64,000 nt of DNA from Penelope pileata (Eukaryota; Chordata; Aves; Galliformes; Cracidae): NCBI GenBank assembly GCA_013396635.1, contig WBMW01004119.1, positions 124,001-188,000 on the forward strand, written 5' to 3'. The notes below the pieces were generated by a model. That model did no database searches. It was not told the origin of the DNA and saw only the letters and a list, made by a program, of their open reading frames with translations. Both the position numbers and the translations under genes were made by a program. This document shows positions 24,891 to 36,393 of this stretch, piece by piece (the first letter of the stretch is position 1; the number at the start of each line of letters is the position of its first letter).

Positions 24891-26312
24891 GCAGCAGTTT
24901 CCAGAAGAGCTGTACTAGCAAACCCCCATTCTTTGCTGCACATATCTGTACAGTAGCACTTACCCTGTGTAAGAATGCATTTAAAAGAAAGAAATGACAT
25001 TATTAAGCCAGTGAAAGCAGAAGACTTTGAGGTGGTTCAAAATGCCTTCCACGATAAGATGAATTGACGTTGTATTACCAGACACTTTGTTCTCACTTTT
25101 TGGCTGCCACCCTAATGGCTGAGCTATTACAATATCACCGTTCTTATATCATAGCTTCAAATGTACTCAAACCTAATTTAAAATCCACCTTTTGCTCAGT
25201 TATCAGTGGAAAGGGGGCTGACCACATCCAAATCTGCACTTACAAAATTAAAGGCAGGATTTTCTTAGCAGAGGATGTTCAGTTGTCAAATGTACTACCA
25301 GCAGAGATCACACCCTCCCTCAAATCATCACATATGACTTTTCTCTCTAATGAAAAAAGCACTTCCAGTGAGTCAGGGCTGTATTTTTTAATGCCACCAC
25401 TTTTTCTGTGTGGGAAGTAAAAAGAGACTTATGTCTCTTCTCTGAGGACTGTGCATTTCCAGATGTATTAAAGAATGAGCAGATATTGCTTAGCATCTCG
25501 AAGCCTTGTCTGCAGAGGCACTGTACATACATACAGTTAATAAGAGATAAAAGTCCCAGCCCTAGAGAGCTTACAGCCAAAACAGATGAAAGGATGGGAA
25601 AAAAGAAGTAATATTATCCTCTTTTTTTATATATATGAAAGCAAAGAACAGAGAAAATAGGTCATTTGCCCAGACTGCAAGGAAAGCTTGTAAATATGGA
25701 TTTAAACTTAATGCTTCACAAGTTTCAATCCAGTGTCAAAAAAACATTATTTCTCAAAAAACAGAATATTAAAGGAAATACCATCAATAACAAAGCAAAT
25801 TGCAGACCAGCAAGATCATAAATAAAATAAAACATAAAATACGCGTACGAACAATCTGGATTTTTGAAAACTTTCTCTTGTGCCCAATTTGGATAATTGG
25901 CTGTTTCACAGAGACTGGCAAATGTCTTGAAACAAACTCTTGTAACAAAAAGGCATTGTGTAACAAAATTTGCTTTTTCATTTATATTACCAACCGTAAT
26001 ACATTGATCCTTATTTTGACCACAGTTAAAATACTGTAACGGCTGAAATGTGAGGTTGGAACACAAAAGAGGAATTTCCTTCTGAACATAAGGAAAAAAG
26101 ACAAAAAGTCTACATAGGAAAATCCAGGGAAATATTGAACCTGAGAGCTACTTGTGGCTGCATTTTTGTTTCATACTTTATGCTCTTAGCTCAGTTGAAA
26201 AAAAATAGCTGTACTTCAAGGCTCTCCCCCTTCCCGCAGTATCTGCATTCCTCTACCATTTATATTTGATGAGGGCTTTTAAAAAAAAACACAATTTATT
26301 AAAAAAAAAAAA

Positions 26313-26313
26313 N
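26313..26313. other. Single ambiguous base
   Basis: One N follows a run of 12 A (26301-26312). This is probably an uncertain homopolymer length. Confidence 0.98.
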
Positions 26314-26399
26314 GGTGGCAAACACATAAATCCCTCACATTGTAAGGATTATTGGAGATTAGACTATTATGGCAAGGAAGATTTAAATCTCTCATTTAC

Positions 26400-26515
26400 C
26401 TGAACAGCATCATAATACATTCTCTTGCCTTCTTCATCTGTCTTGTCCGACATCAGCCATGCCTTGAGCAAATATTCATAAAAGCTGTCCCCGAGCCCTC
26501 CAATGGAGACGTGAT
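26400..26515 (-). CDS. MAN1A1: MAN1A1 coding exon, 5th from the 3' end (catalytic Asp)
   Basis: This 116 nt exon has two bases (AT) finishing the split His codon (residue 105) and 38 codons (106-143). It reads HVSIGGLGDSFYEYLLKAW, then LMSDKTDEEGKRMYYDAVQ. The Asp of GDSFYEY (Asp114 of this fragment) aligns with the catalytic-site acid called Asp463 in the ER enzyme MAN1B1; this mapping comes from family knowledge. The acceptor is CCCTTCTAG and the donor is CAG|gtaaat. Compared with the human sequence I recall, the DEEGKR stretch is the main variable part, as expected for a surface loop. Confidence 0.96.
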
Positions 26516-29500
26516 CTAGAAGGGAATAAAGAGGTTCAACAGCAATTCCATCTCCAGCACTGACAACAAAACACCAGGATAGTTTGTAATAGTGGTAGAT
26601 TGGTAGATTAATGCATTTAAACATTTATTTCTCTAAATGTAAGTCTTCTATTAAAGGCAAGCCTGGAACCTCCAAAAAAACCTTAACTGCTATATATATT
26701 AAAAATATTTCTTTAATTGCTAACTTTTTCACAGGAGTTCATGGAAAAGAAACAAGAATTTGTATGTTTAAAATCTAATTCACGTTTACAGCCTATCCCA
26801 CACAAAAAGGTGTTAACCTAAGTTCTTTTTTAACTTAATAACAGGGGAAAAGTAGAAAATGCTCTGTAATGTGAGTAATACTTCCCCCTCTTAACATGTA
26901 GGCATTGCTTTCACTTGTCATTTATCCACTAATGCTCCATTTAAGACACATCATTTGAAAAGCCCAAATGTTGTGGCTCCCTACTATAGGAGCAAATTTA
27001 TTTTATTATTTATGATATTTGAAAATGTCAATTTCTATGTTTAAAAATAATATTACATTTTTGAATATCCGGCTGGTCTCAGAACTCAGCAGTGGTTCTA
27101 GAGGAAAAAAAAGACTTTGTCGTATCTGCAGAAAATTATTGCTCTCCCATTGCTTTATTCTGTCCTGTGCTTATTTATATGAAATGATGTGGTGCTACAA
27201 ATGCTGTGATTATTTCATTGGAGCCATTTAGGACTTGGCACTGCACACACAAGTCAAACCATCCAATGTCATTGCTCCAGCCAGGCAGGAATTACTGGTG
27301 GTCTGAGCTGCTTGCACGAGTTTGCACTAACTTGCTGTCTAAGACTCTCTAGAAGATTCCTGGCAAAATTTTAAGGGCCTATCATATGATTACAGCATAA
27401 ATCTCCTAAATGCATAAAACACTACAACTATAGAGCGTGTTTCTTTAAGCTCCATTAAACCAAGAACCCCGGGTTTTCTTCTTGAAGTTGATACTGCCTG
27501 GTAACTTTAAGGGACTTGGCGTGTATGAAGTCTTCAGCGAAAGGATTTCAAAGTGCTTTACCAGGACTACTCATACATGACCACCAATTTTACAGTAGAG
27601 AAGGGGTTTGATAATTCCCTCTGAGGCATCCAGGATGGAGATGCAGATACATATATTGCACTGCAAGTCAGTGAGTCACACTGGAGAATTCTGGGCATGA
27701 GAAAAGCAGAACCTGCGTGAAGTAACCCAGGCTCATACAGTGAGATGCAGGAGGGTCAGTGGTACAGACCTCACGCTTCCCAACACCTCACTGATCTTAA
27801 CTTCAGAGTTATGCCTCCGTCGGTAGAATTCAAAAGAACACAGTTTATTTCTTTGTAGACTCCTTGGTGTCTTCTCTTCGTGGAATGCCTCCTTTTACCC
27901 ACTGAATTGGAAAGCCATGCAACTGCAGAAGATGAGACTTCTGTTCAAATTTTATTAAGACTTTTTTCTGTTCAAGCCTTATTAACATTGTTGTGGTTTT
28001 TTTCCTCCTCTAGCCCATGACATACAAAAATTAATTTAGTTTTCCAAATGTGTTCTGTCCCTTTGCCTAACAAATACATTGTGCCATCAAACCTGGATTA
28101 TAAACTGCGTTTTTTCCCCTCATCTTTTGAATGAGGTATATTACATTTCTGTAAAAAAAAATATACCATTTATTTAATTAAATGTTCATGATCCAAAAGG
28201 AAAAGAGGCTTCCTAAAAAAAATGAGAACATTTTCTATGATGGAAAGCTGATCTTTGAACAGCAGCATTTAAATGACCTTTACGGTTTCCTAAATAAATT
28301 ACCATAGAAACCTCTGACATTTGCAAACTAAATAGCACACGCACAGTTTCATCAATAATAAGCCCTGTTATTATATACATTATTGCAGGAGACAAATCCA
28401 ATTGACGCATGCTGCAGCAAATCACTGTCAGTTTACTGTCAAAATAACAAGGGCTAAATGAATTTACGGGAACAATGGCAGTGATCCAGCGGCGTCCTTC
28501 ACATTTACAGCATTGCTAGAGAAGGAATGTTCAGAAACGACTTCCCCTTCCCCACCTGATGTTTGAGAGGGGATGTTTCTGTCGTGTACCAATTAAGGGC
28601 CTAGCCTTTCTTTTCCTGTTGTAATGAACTGAAACCAGACTAGAAAAGCAGTTTCAAATAAAACGTCTTTCAAGTCTTACGTTCTGATGTTCTGATGTTC
28701 TACTATGGAAAAAAAAATCAATGTCTGCAAACAGAGGCAATTGAAAGTGAATTGGAGGAGATGCAACAAGTAAAGATCAAATTTGCTTTTGCTGTTTCAG
28801 CATGACCTGCAGCAACATTTGTGTTCATCTTTTCCACATGCAGGAAGCTAATTTCTATGTCAATACTACACGCTATTGGAAAGCAAACTGTAATTGTTAC
28901 TGTCCGTACCAACAGAAACTGGCATTTAATGCGAAAGAGGAGTACATAAGACACAATTACATTAAAAATAGGGAAATGTCAAAGGCCACAAGGCAGCATC
29001 AGTACTTGACTGCTATGAAATAAATAAGGCAGAGCCACTAAGGGTGGCAGCCACTAGCAAGAACCCGTCTCGCCCAGTTCACCCAAAGAGTAACTGCACG
29101 GCTGTGGAACTAAGCTTCATGCCGGACCCAGGATACCCCAGTTCGGCCACACTCCTTTGGGCTTTCAATACTATTGCGCTAAATAAGGGAGTTGGATGCA
29201 AATTAGGGACGTTGTTGGCTAGTCAAGCACCAAAAAGCTGAGTTTCTGTGGCTGACTGAAGCCAAGGAAGGAAGCCACAGTAATTGAAATTGGCAGAACA
29301 CAGGCTCACGGACACTGAGGTGGGCTTCTGACCAAACCCACTGCGTTAGGATCAACACTCCCAATGGAAAGTTGTAGTGTTTTACAAAGCCATGCTAAAC
29401 CAACATGGACAACAGGCGAGCACAGACCTCAGAGAGTCTGTACAAACATGCCAGCTGGTTCTGCACACTGAGGCCCAGGCCTGTGGCACAGCAACCTGAA

Positions 29501-30698
29501 CGGAGCCTCAAAGAGTAGCAAACTACTGGGCTTTCCAAAACAAAGGGCATATTTCTAATGCACAGAGGGCGATGGCCTTTGCCTTGATGGGACAATGCAA
29601 CTGAGCATCACAACCTTTCTAGATATCTTTTTTAACTCAGAGAGTGACACAAAGAATTAAAAATATATTTTGTTCAATAAAACGCTGGTTCTTTGCCTTT
29701 GTGAAAATTATCTCGTTTATCCAGACTGTAGCATGTCCTGTGGAGAATTCAGAACCTCACTTCCTCCTCAGCTGTGTCCTAAGCAAGCTATTGTATCTGA
29801 GAATTTCTCCATTTCTTTACCTGTCTTTACCTGAGCTTGGTCTAACCAGCTCCAACAGTGATAATCAACAGAATCATCTCATCTACCTCTGTGTCTTTTC
29901 AGATCAAGACAGCTTATCTTGCTTGTTTTCTTTCAATAGTATGGGGAAGAAAAAAGGTAAAGAACATTGAGACTGGGAACATGAATGCGATGGTTGCAGA
30001 CTGAAAGCAAGGAGGAGAAGTGGAGAAAGAAGTAGGGTCTCCAGAAATGTATTCCTGCACATTGCTTTGGCTTTGAACATGGGATAAAGACTGGATAAGG
30101 CAATGTATAACATGAATAGGCTCAGCCATCATAAAAGAGCTCCAAAATTGAAATACTTCAAGCATTTTACTATATTCTTTCCCTTCTAATTTTGATGCCT
30201 TCAGTAACGGTTCCTAGAGGATTAATGCCATGACAGTTCTGTCTAGTTTGCTTCCTTAATTGTTGGCATTCAACTTCAACAGAAATCACAACTGGTATTA
30301 ACTGCAAAAAGTTTTATTTTAATCTCCAGAGGAGCCACACCAGTCTAAAACCATGGAATTTGATTCAGATCAGCTGATACTGTTTCCTTAAACAACTACT
30401 TTAGAGAGCACTTCAGACATCTCAGTAAAAGGATTTTCTATTCGACAAATCCCTTTCCAAAACTACATATTCAGATGTTTTCCCACTTGCATAAGCCATA
30501 CTGAAAGACCAAAGAAAAGTACATTAAAATAGAGCAAGTAGGATTATTATTTTTAAATGTGCATTTTTTTGCACTGTGTAAAAACTCAGATATAACATGA
30601 AGAACCAAAAAAACACATAACAATGACTGGAAGAAGTTAACAACTGCAGACAGCATACTGACAGACAGCTCACAGTGCTGAAGAAGTGATCTACTTAC
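26516..30698 (-). other. MAN1A1: MAN1A1 intron (4.2 kb)
   Basis: A phase 1 intron splitting a His codon (C|AT), with donor gtaagt and acceptor cttctag. No transposable element was recognised. A stretch at about 28200-28500 looks less random than its surroundings (see findings). The open frames at 28802-29023 and 29644-29970 have no recognisable homology. Confidence 0.9.
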
Positions 30699-30792
30699 GC
30701 TGGCCCCATTGGCCACTGCTGGGATTCAAATAGTTGGGGTAAAGGCCTTCTGGTTTATCCAGCCGACTTAGAACTTTTCGGATATTCATTAC
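30699..30792 (-). CDS. MAN1A1: MAN1A1 coding exon, 6th from the 3' end
   Basis: This 94 nt exon holds 31 codons (residues 74-104) plus the first base of a split His codon. It reads VMNIRKVLSRLDKPEGLYPN and then YLNPSSGQWGQ. It is in phase 0 at the 5' side, with acceptor CCAATAG and donor CAGC|gtaagt. The GLYPNYLNP segment leads into the substrate-binding cleft region in GH47 enzymes. The His completed at the junction (C|AT) gives the QHHVS sequence expected for the family, which supports both boundaries. Confidence 0.96.
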
Positions 30793-32168
30793 CTATTGGA
30801 AGGGTACAAAATATTGAGCACTGATGCACGTTCCCCAAAATAAACCAGCATCAGTACAAAAGTCTCAAAGTACAAATACCTCAACATATATCCAGTGTGT
30901 CTGAATACCTCTGTGTAATCATATTATTATTAAAAAAAGATCCTCCAAGCTGACATCATCACGTAAATAAGCTTCAAAAACCTCTGGAGTTTCTATGCCA
31001 AGTGTTAGTAATTAAACTACACAATAGAAGCAATATCCAAAGTTAAGGTCTTAACCATACAGAGTATTTTGCCCCTCCACAGTGTAGTGAAATTCATGGA
31101 AGCGGGTTGCCTTAACTAAGCTCAGCTACTTCAGTGTAATATACCCAGATCAAAAATGGTATTAAATGCTAAGTCCATCACCTAGTTTAGATGCAGAAGT
31201 GAACTGTAAAGTAGTTTTGCCTGGAAAGGAGAACACTGCTGGAAATGAGCTTCGTACAGCCAACTTGCCTGGCAGGAACTGATCCAGCCCTGAGCTCTCT
31301 GCCAGCACAACTAAGGAGCTTGCCACAAACGGGAGCCCTGCTGAAACAAGGACAGTCCAGATGCTCTGCAGCTGGGGCCATTCAGTAGCACAATTCATTG
31401 CAGAGTACGTGAAATAATTTAGACTGAAATTTAACTTTCACAAAAAAAGCAAAGGTGGCAACTTGGGATAATGAAGATCATAACAACCATAGACCAGAAG
31501 TAGTAACATAAAGGCACTGACAAGCTTTATTTTAATGCCCTGAATGTTTAGAGATCAACTGAAGTAGCTGCTAAGGCAAAAGATAAATTAGCTTACACCG
31601 AGCTGTAGCAGGATTTCTACTGTGGTACACAAATTGCTTTCTGCATCTTGATGCAGATTTCCTAACACTCCATGTCTAAATGCAGACCGCAAAGAGTCCT
31701 AGATCTAACTTAATGAACAGTTATACAAATACTTCCATGCAAAGCTTATTCCAGTGTTTCTTCTTCTTTATCAAGTGTACCAGACCTTGAACAGCTTGTC
31801 TTGGCGTGCTGTGAAATCTCAGTCTCTAAAGGGTTTTGAGAGCAGCTTACATAAACATGTTTCCTGCTCCTTGCAGCTATTGCTTGATTCCACTTTGAAA
31901 GAGAAGCATAGGCTAGAATTTTTAACATACACACTTTCATCACACTTTAGCTGTCTCTTAATAGAAGTTTTAAACATAAATTATCGCCAATGTCAAAAGA
32001 TAATTAATTTACCCAGTAAGTTTGCTTCTGGATGTTTCTTGCCTTTGCCTGCCCCAAAAATCCAAATGGAAAAATCCAAATCTGAAAAAACCAAATCTCT
32101 TCCCAGAGATATTAGTCTCGTAGCATGTAATTTATCATTAGAACATAATTTTTACTGAAGAGTCTAAC
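30793..32168 (-). other. MAN1A1: MAN1A1 intron (1.4 kb)
   Basis: A phase 0 intron with the weak donor AAG|gttaga and acceptor ccaatag. I see no repeat or other element in it. Confidence 0.9.
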
Positions 32169-32292
32169 CTTTTCAGCAAACACCGGGTTCCCAGACAAGT
32201 GGCTCAAGTGCACGAACTCCAGATGCAAAGTCCCAAATTCTGCCAAAATGCTGCTGCCACCAGACGCCCAGGGCCAATTGCGACCGATTCCA
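32169..32292 (-). CDS. MAN1A1: MAN1A1 coding exon, 7th from the 3' end
   Basis: This 124 nt exon begins with one base (T) that completes the split AGT Ser codon (residue 32), followed by 41 codons (33-73). It reads GIGRNWPWASGGSSILAEFG and then TLHLEFVHLSHLSGNPVFAEK. The segment is very close to the mammalian MAN1A1 sequence I recall. The acceptor is TTTCTAG. The donor is AAG|gttaga, which is weaker than the other donors because the third intron base is T. Skipping this exon would shift the frame, so it must be included in a functional transcript. Only 1.4 kb separates it from the next exon. Confidence 0.96.
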
Positions 32293-35289
32293 CTAGAAAG
32301 GGGTGGGGGTGGGAGAGAAACAGAAAACACGAGCATCTTATGCAATGCTAATAAAATATGTGTAATAGATATACTGTTATAAAAAGAAGATAATGAATTC
32401 GAAATGCATTTCTCATCTGTGTGAGAAACCATGCTTCAGCAGCCTTCCATGACTTTACCACAGGGCCCCAAATTACTTGAGCCCAGCTCTGCTTAGGCTT
32501 GTAAGATCACTCCTCACAGCAAGCCAGTCTTTTAGCTTACGGATAGCTGCATCACACGTCAATGTGTCAGCGTTTCACGGTATAATATCAATTAAATAAA
32601 TTGCAGTGAAAACCTTCTCAGACTTCACCCATTTTCCCTGTATTTAGCACAAGCTCCAGTTCTAATTGTTCTCATCCTTCTACAGCGAAAGTAGAAGGAC
32701 TGACTTAAATTACTTCATGTATACAGTGCAAGACTTAACTTTAAAGCATACACAGTCTATCTTTCTTAATATACAAGACTTAACTGAAGTGGGGTATTTA
32801 GGCATTGTCTATCAGGGCACTTTTAGCAGCATGGGTAACTTCAGTTTTAATTAAGACCTAAAGACACTTCACAGTAAAATTAATCTTGGGTTTTGTACTG
32901 AGAGTAGATAAAAGCACGTTTATTGCTAAATCCCCACTAGAAACTAATCCTGGGTGAAATTCAGGAGAAAAAGGCTGTGAAAGTTTCATTAAAAAAAAAG
33001 TTTTTTCCCCTTGAAATTTCCAACAGCGATATTCAGATCCCTCCCCCCGGTATTAAAGAAAAGATAAGAAAAATAAAAGACTAAAGAAAAAACTTTCCCG
33101 AGCTTCTGGATGAATAATGACATTTAAGATCAGCATATTTTTAGCATAAATGTTAGGTATAAATACACTTACTCAGTCTCTTCCTTATTTTCAAATAGTA
33201 AATAGCATTAAAGACATACGCACGCACACGTATAATTTAATTTTACTTTGGCACGTAAGCAATCATTAGTTAGCGCTTTCAAAGCAATGAAAATTGAGTA
33301 CTCTTCCTGAGTTAAACTGTCACTCAAATGATGAAAAAACCCAACAACAAAACCCAAGAAACCCCAAGTCATTAAACTTTAAAAGCAGAATCAAGACGAC
33401 AAATAAAGAACACGTTTGTGTTCCACTTAAATGTCATGGCTTTAAACCTTGCAACACCTTTGGCTGCCCGGCCTTGAGCTGAAAGCAGCTTTGAAACTCA
33501 CTGAAGTGCCACCAAAAACAAACCCAGAATATTACCTCCTGACAGAGGAACTTACATTGTCCCACTTCTGAAGTACCATTGCATCTGCCAAAAATTCCCC
33601 CGTAGGTATGCAGCAGATTTTCTTTTTTCCCAAACCCCAAGGAGCCCGAAAGTGGCTGAGCTTATTTTAGTGCTGAGTGGAGGGAGAACTTGGCTGAGCA
33701 AAAGGAAAGGGATCAGGTGAAGCTCCCCTGCCTGATCATAAGGACGCAAGGGCTGGGACACATGGAGGACCTCTGACACAAACCATTGCCCAAAACTCCA
33801 AAGGAGAAAAATGTTTCTAATCTTAATAACTGCAGACAAAATTAATGAGATAATCAAGTCAAGGTTCTGCAAAGATGCACACAATCTGACTTTTACACAA
33901 CAGAAAAAGAACACAAGCTTTTTGGGATTTGAATACTGCATTTTAAGAGCAGTCTTACTAAGAATAGAGTGCTTGTTACCTTTGATGAAAACAGAAGTGG
34001 AGAGAACAAACCCAACTGGCTTGCAAGCTATCTATGCTTCAGTCTACCATGGGTCAAAAGCTTTCCAAATGGTGGCATAAAAGCATCAAATACTACAGAA
34101 AATAAGATCAAGGCGACAAAGAGTCTGGAAACACTCATCTGCAGACTGAAGAGCTGACACCTCCACACCAGTCATCCACCTGAGAAACAGACACCTTCTC
34201 TGGGCCATGCTGGCCCAAATCGTGCCTCACTGCTGACTTCTGGAAGAAAATGTTTTAGCTTCCTCCCAAATTACCCAGACTAAAAGAGGTGACATAGCAC
34301 ATCACTGGTGAACGGAGCCGAGCAGAAAACAAAGTGAGAAATTCTAAGGTTTTGAAAAGTTGTCATGTCATGGTGCAGCTTGCAAAAGCCCATTTTTTTC
34401 TATTAAACTCCTCAATAAATCTCAAAGTGGAAACATTGAGTTGTTCTTGCAGCAATGCATCAACCAAATTTGGCAGAAAACGTATTAAGTTCCTACCTGT
34501 GCTCCACCAGAACTTCTGCTGATATCAACACATTCTGTCAGAACATTTTGATGTACTGTCTTTTGTTAATCAGAAAACATTCCAAACCCAGCTATCGAGA
34601 GGTTTTCTCATGCAGCAGTGTGTTCTTGAGCATCACTGCAAAGTTCACCATCAGCGGAAGAGTCTCTTAAGATGGTTTGAAAGAGTAAGTTTACATTCTT
34701 TACCTTTATTGCAATGCAAGTAGAAAGAAACATCTATGTTGCGCCTATGTATTTTTAATGTAGCTTTCCCTGGTTTCATTTGGGACAGTTATTTAGAAAA
34801 AAAAGTATAAATATATTTCTGTCAAATCTGCAAAGCAATGATAATATCAACTTGTTTTGTCTTAAGGGCAAAGTCGAAGTCTAAGTCAAAACTGACACAT
34901 TTTTCTCAACAAGTGGTGTAATCCAAGGATTCAAACCCAGAGTCTTCAGCTATTTTTCATGCAACCTCGAGTTGTGGATGCCTAATATTCTTTCATATAT
35001 TTCCAGCTTTGGGAGTTAAAAAGCAGATAAGTGAGCATGTGAAAGCAATAGCCACAGTATTGCTTCTGGCTCCATTTGAATTTACGCCTACTTTAAGGTA
35101 ATATTCCAGCACGCACGGCTATACAGATAATCAGCTCCTGAAGAGACATTATCAGAACAACAAAGCTCTCAGCATACTGAATGAGAGGGATTTCATACAC
35201 TCGGTTGCTTTTTAACCAGGGAAATTAGACTTTGTTTTTTCTTTAACAGTCTCTTCACTTGAAAGGAGGAAAAAGAAGAGGGTGCTCTT

Positions 35290-35357
35290 GTTTTGTTTTG
35301 TTTTTATTTCTCAAGGAGTTTCCTTGAGAAATAGGTAATTTTAAAACAAAACAAAAC
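35290..35357 (+). repeat. Long imperfect inverted repeat (hairpin)
   Basis: The inner arms ATTTCTCAAGGA (35306-35317) and TCCTTGAGAAAT (35321-35332) pair perfectly across a 3-base loop (GTT). Outside them GTTTTGTTTTGTTTT (from 35290) pairs with AAAACAAAACAAAAC (35343-35357). The only interruptions are an extra T on the left and about 10 unpaired bases (AGGTAATTTT) on the right. In all 27 base pairs can form. Confidence 0.93.
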
Positions 35358-36373
35358 AGACCTCAAGCAACAGAGAAACTGTTGAGGAAGGGACGTGCTG
35401 AAATGGAACAAGACTTCTGTGTCAAGAATTATAAAGAGTGAGTACAATTATAAAGCACTGACAAATGACATTACATGTCCCGGAGAATATGTGGAATAGC
35501 TCAGTAAACCTTACTTACTGGGTATATAAAATTACCAATTTCTGCTTATGCATGAGACAAAAAATCCAGTGCTCAGGCATTTTGCAAGGTCTTCACAAAT
35601 GTTATTATTGGGGTGACCAAAAATTTCTTCAAAGTCCAAAAAAGTCCATGCCAGGTATCTACTTACTCATCAGCCATAGAGTCTATGCTGATTGTTTATT
35701 TACTTTTCAGTTATGAAGTGACGGGTTATCTTCCTGAAGTCACGAGCTGTCTTTCTGAAATCTTAAGATGCAAGCTTGGTGCTACACTGAAAGGTTTCAC
35801 TTCTACTCCAAATTTTAGCAAAAACATGCATAACACTGCAAGTATCTGCAGTTTTTCTCCCTGTGTCACTCATTACTCGGGTTAAGAAACTACAGAAGGA
35901 AAGACTCTGAACGATCAGGGCATTTGGGGGATTTTCAAACAGCTCTGTTTATGAATTCCACAAATTTATGTGCAGATCACTGGTCTCAACCAAAGCAATA
36001 TCTGTAAAATGCTGATAAATTTTTCAGCTTATTTTTACTCCAGAATAGTTGAATGTCCCAACAGCCTTGTAAGTTAACAGAGTCTGCAGAAAGAAACAGA
36101 TACATAACACCAAACACAGAGGATGGAAATGGGGGTCCAGGCACGACACTCATGCTTTCTATTAGCTGCATTCCTTTAACTGGCTTTCTTTTTTAAAAAT
36201 TTATTTTGCGAGTGTATTTTTCAATTTTCCTCTGCTGATATTCATTGCAACCAAGTGTCAGTCACGTACTGACATCAGAGATGGAAACAAAACTCTTCCA
36301 ACACCTCAGGGAGGAAAAAGAAGAAGTCGCACTGATTAACCAGTGCTAAAATAGTATCAGTTTGCAGGACACT

Positions 36374-36393
36374 ACTTTAAAGTACTTTAAAGT
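36374..36393 (+). repeat. Two copies of the palindrome ACTTTAAAGT
   Basis: ACTTTAAAGT occurs twice head to tail at 36374-36383 and 36384-36393. Each unit is its own reverse complement. No function is implied. Confidence 0.95.

Larger units (their letters stand above)
13445..26399 (-). other. MAN1A1: MAN1A1 intron (13.0 kb)
   Basis: A phase 0 intron between the GDSFYEY exon and the disulfide exon. It contains a 33-N gap, a solo LTR (15741-16299), a short tandem duplication (17114-17150), an AAAT microsatellite (19097-19128), a CR1 fragment (19229-19379) and a GC-rich patch (about 24520-24890). A stretch at about 18060-18380 reads like a conserved non-coding element. The open frames of up to 161 codons (22418-22903) resemble no protein I know. 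Confidence 0.9.
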
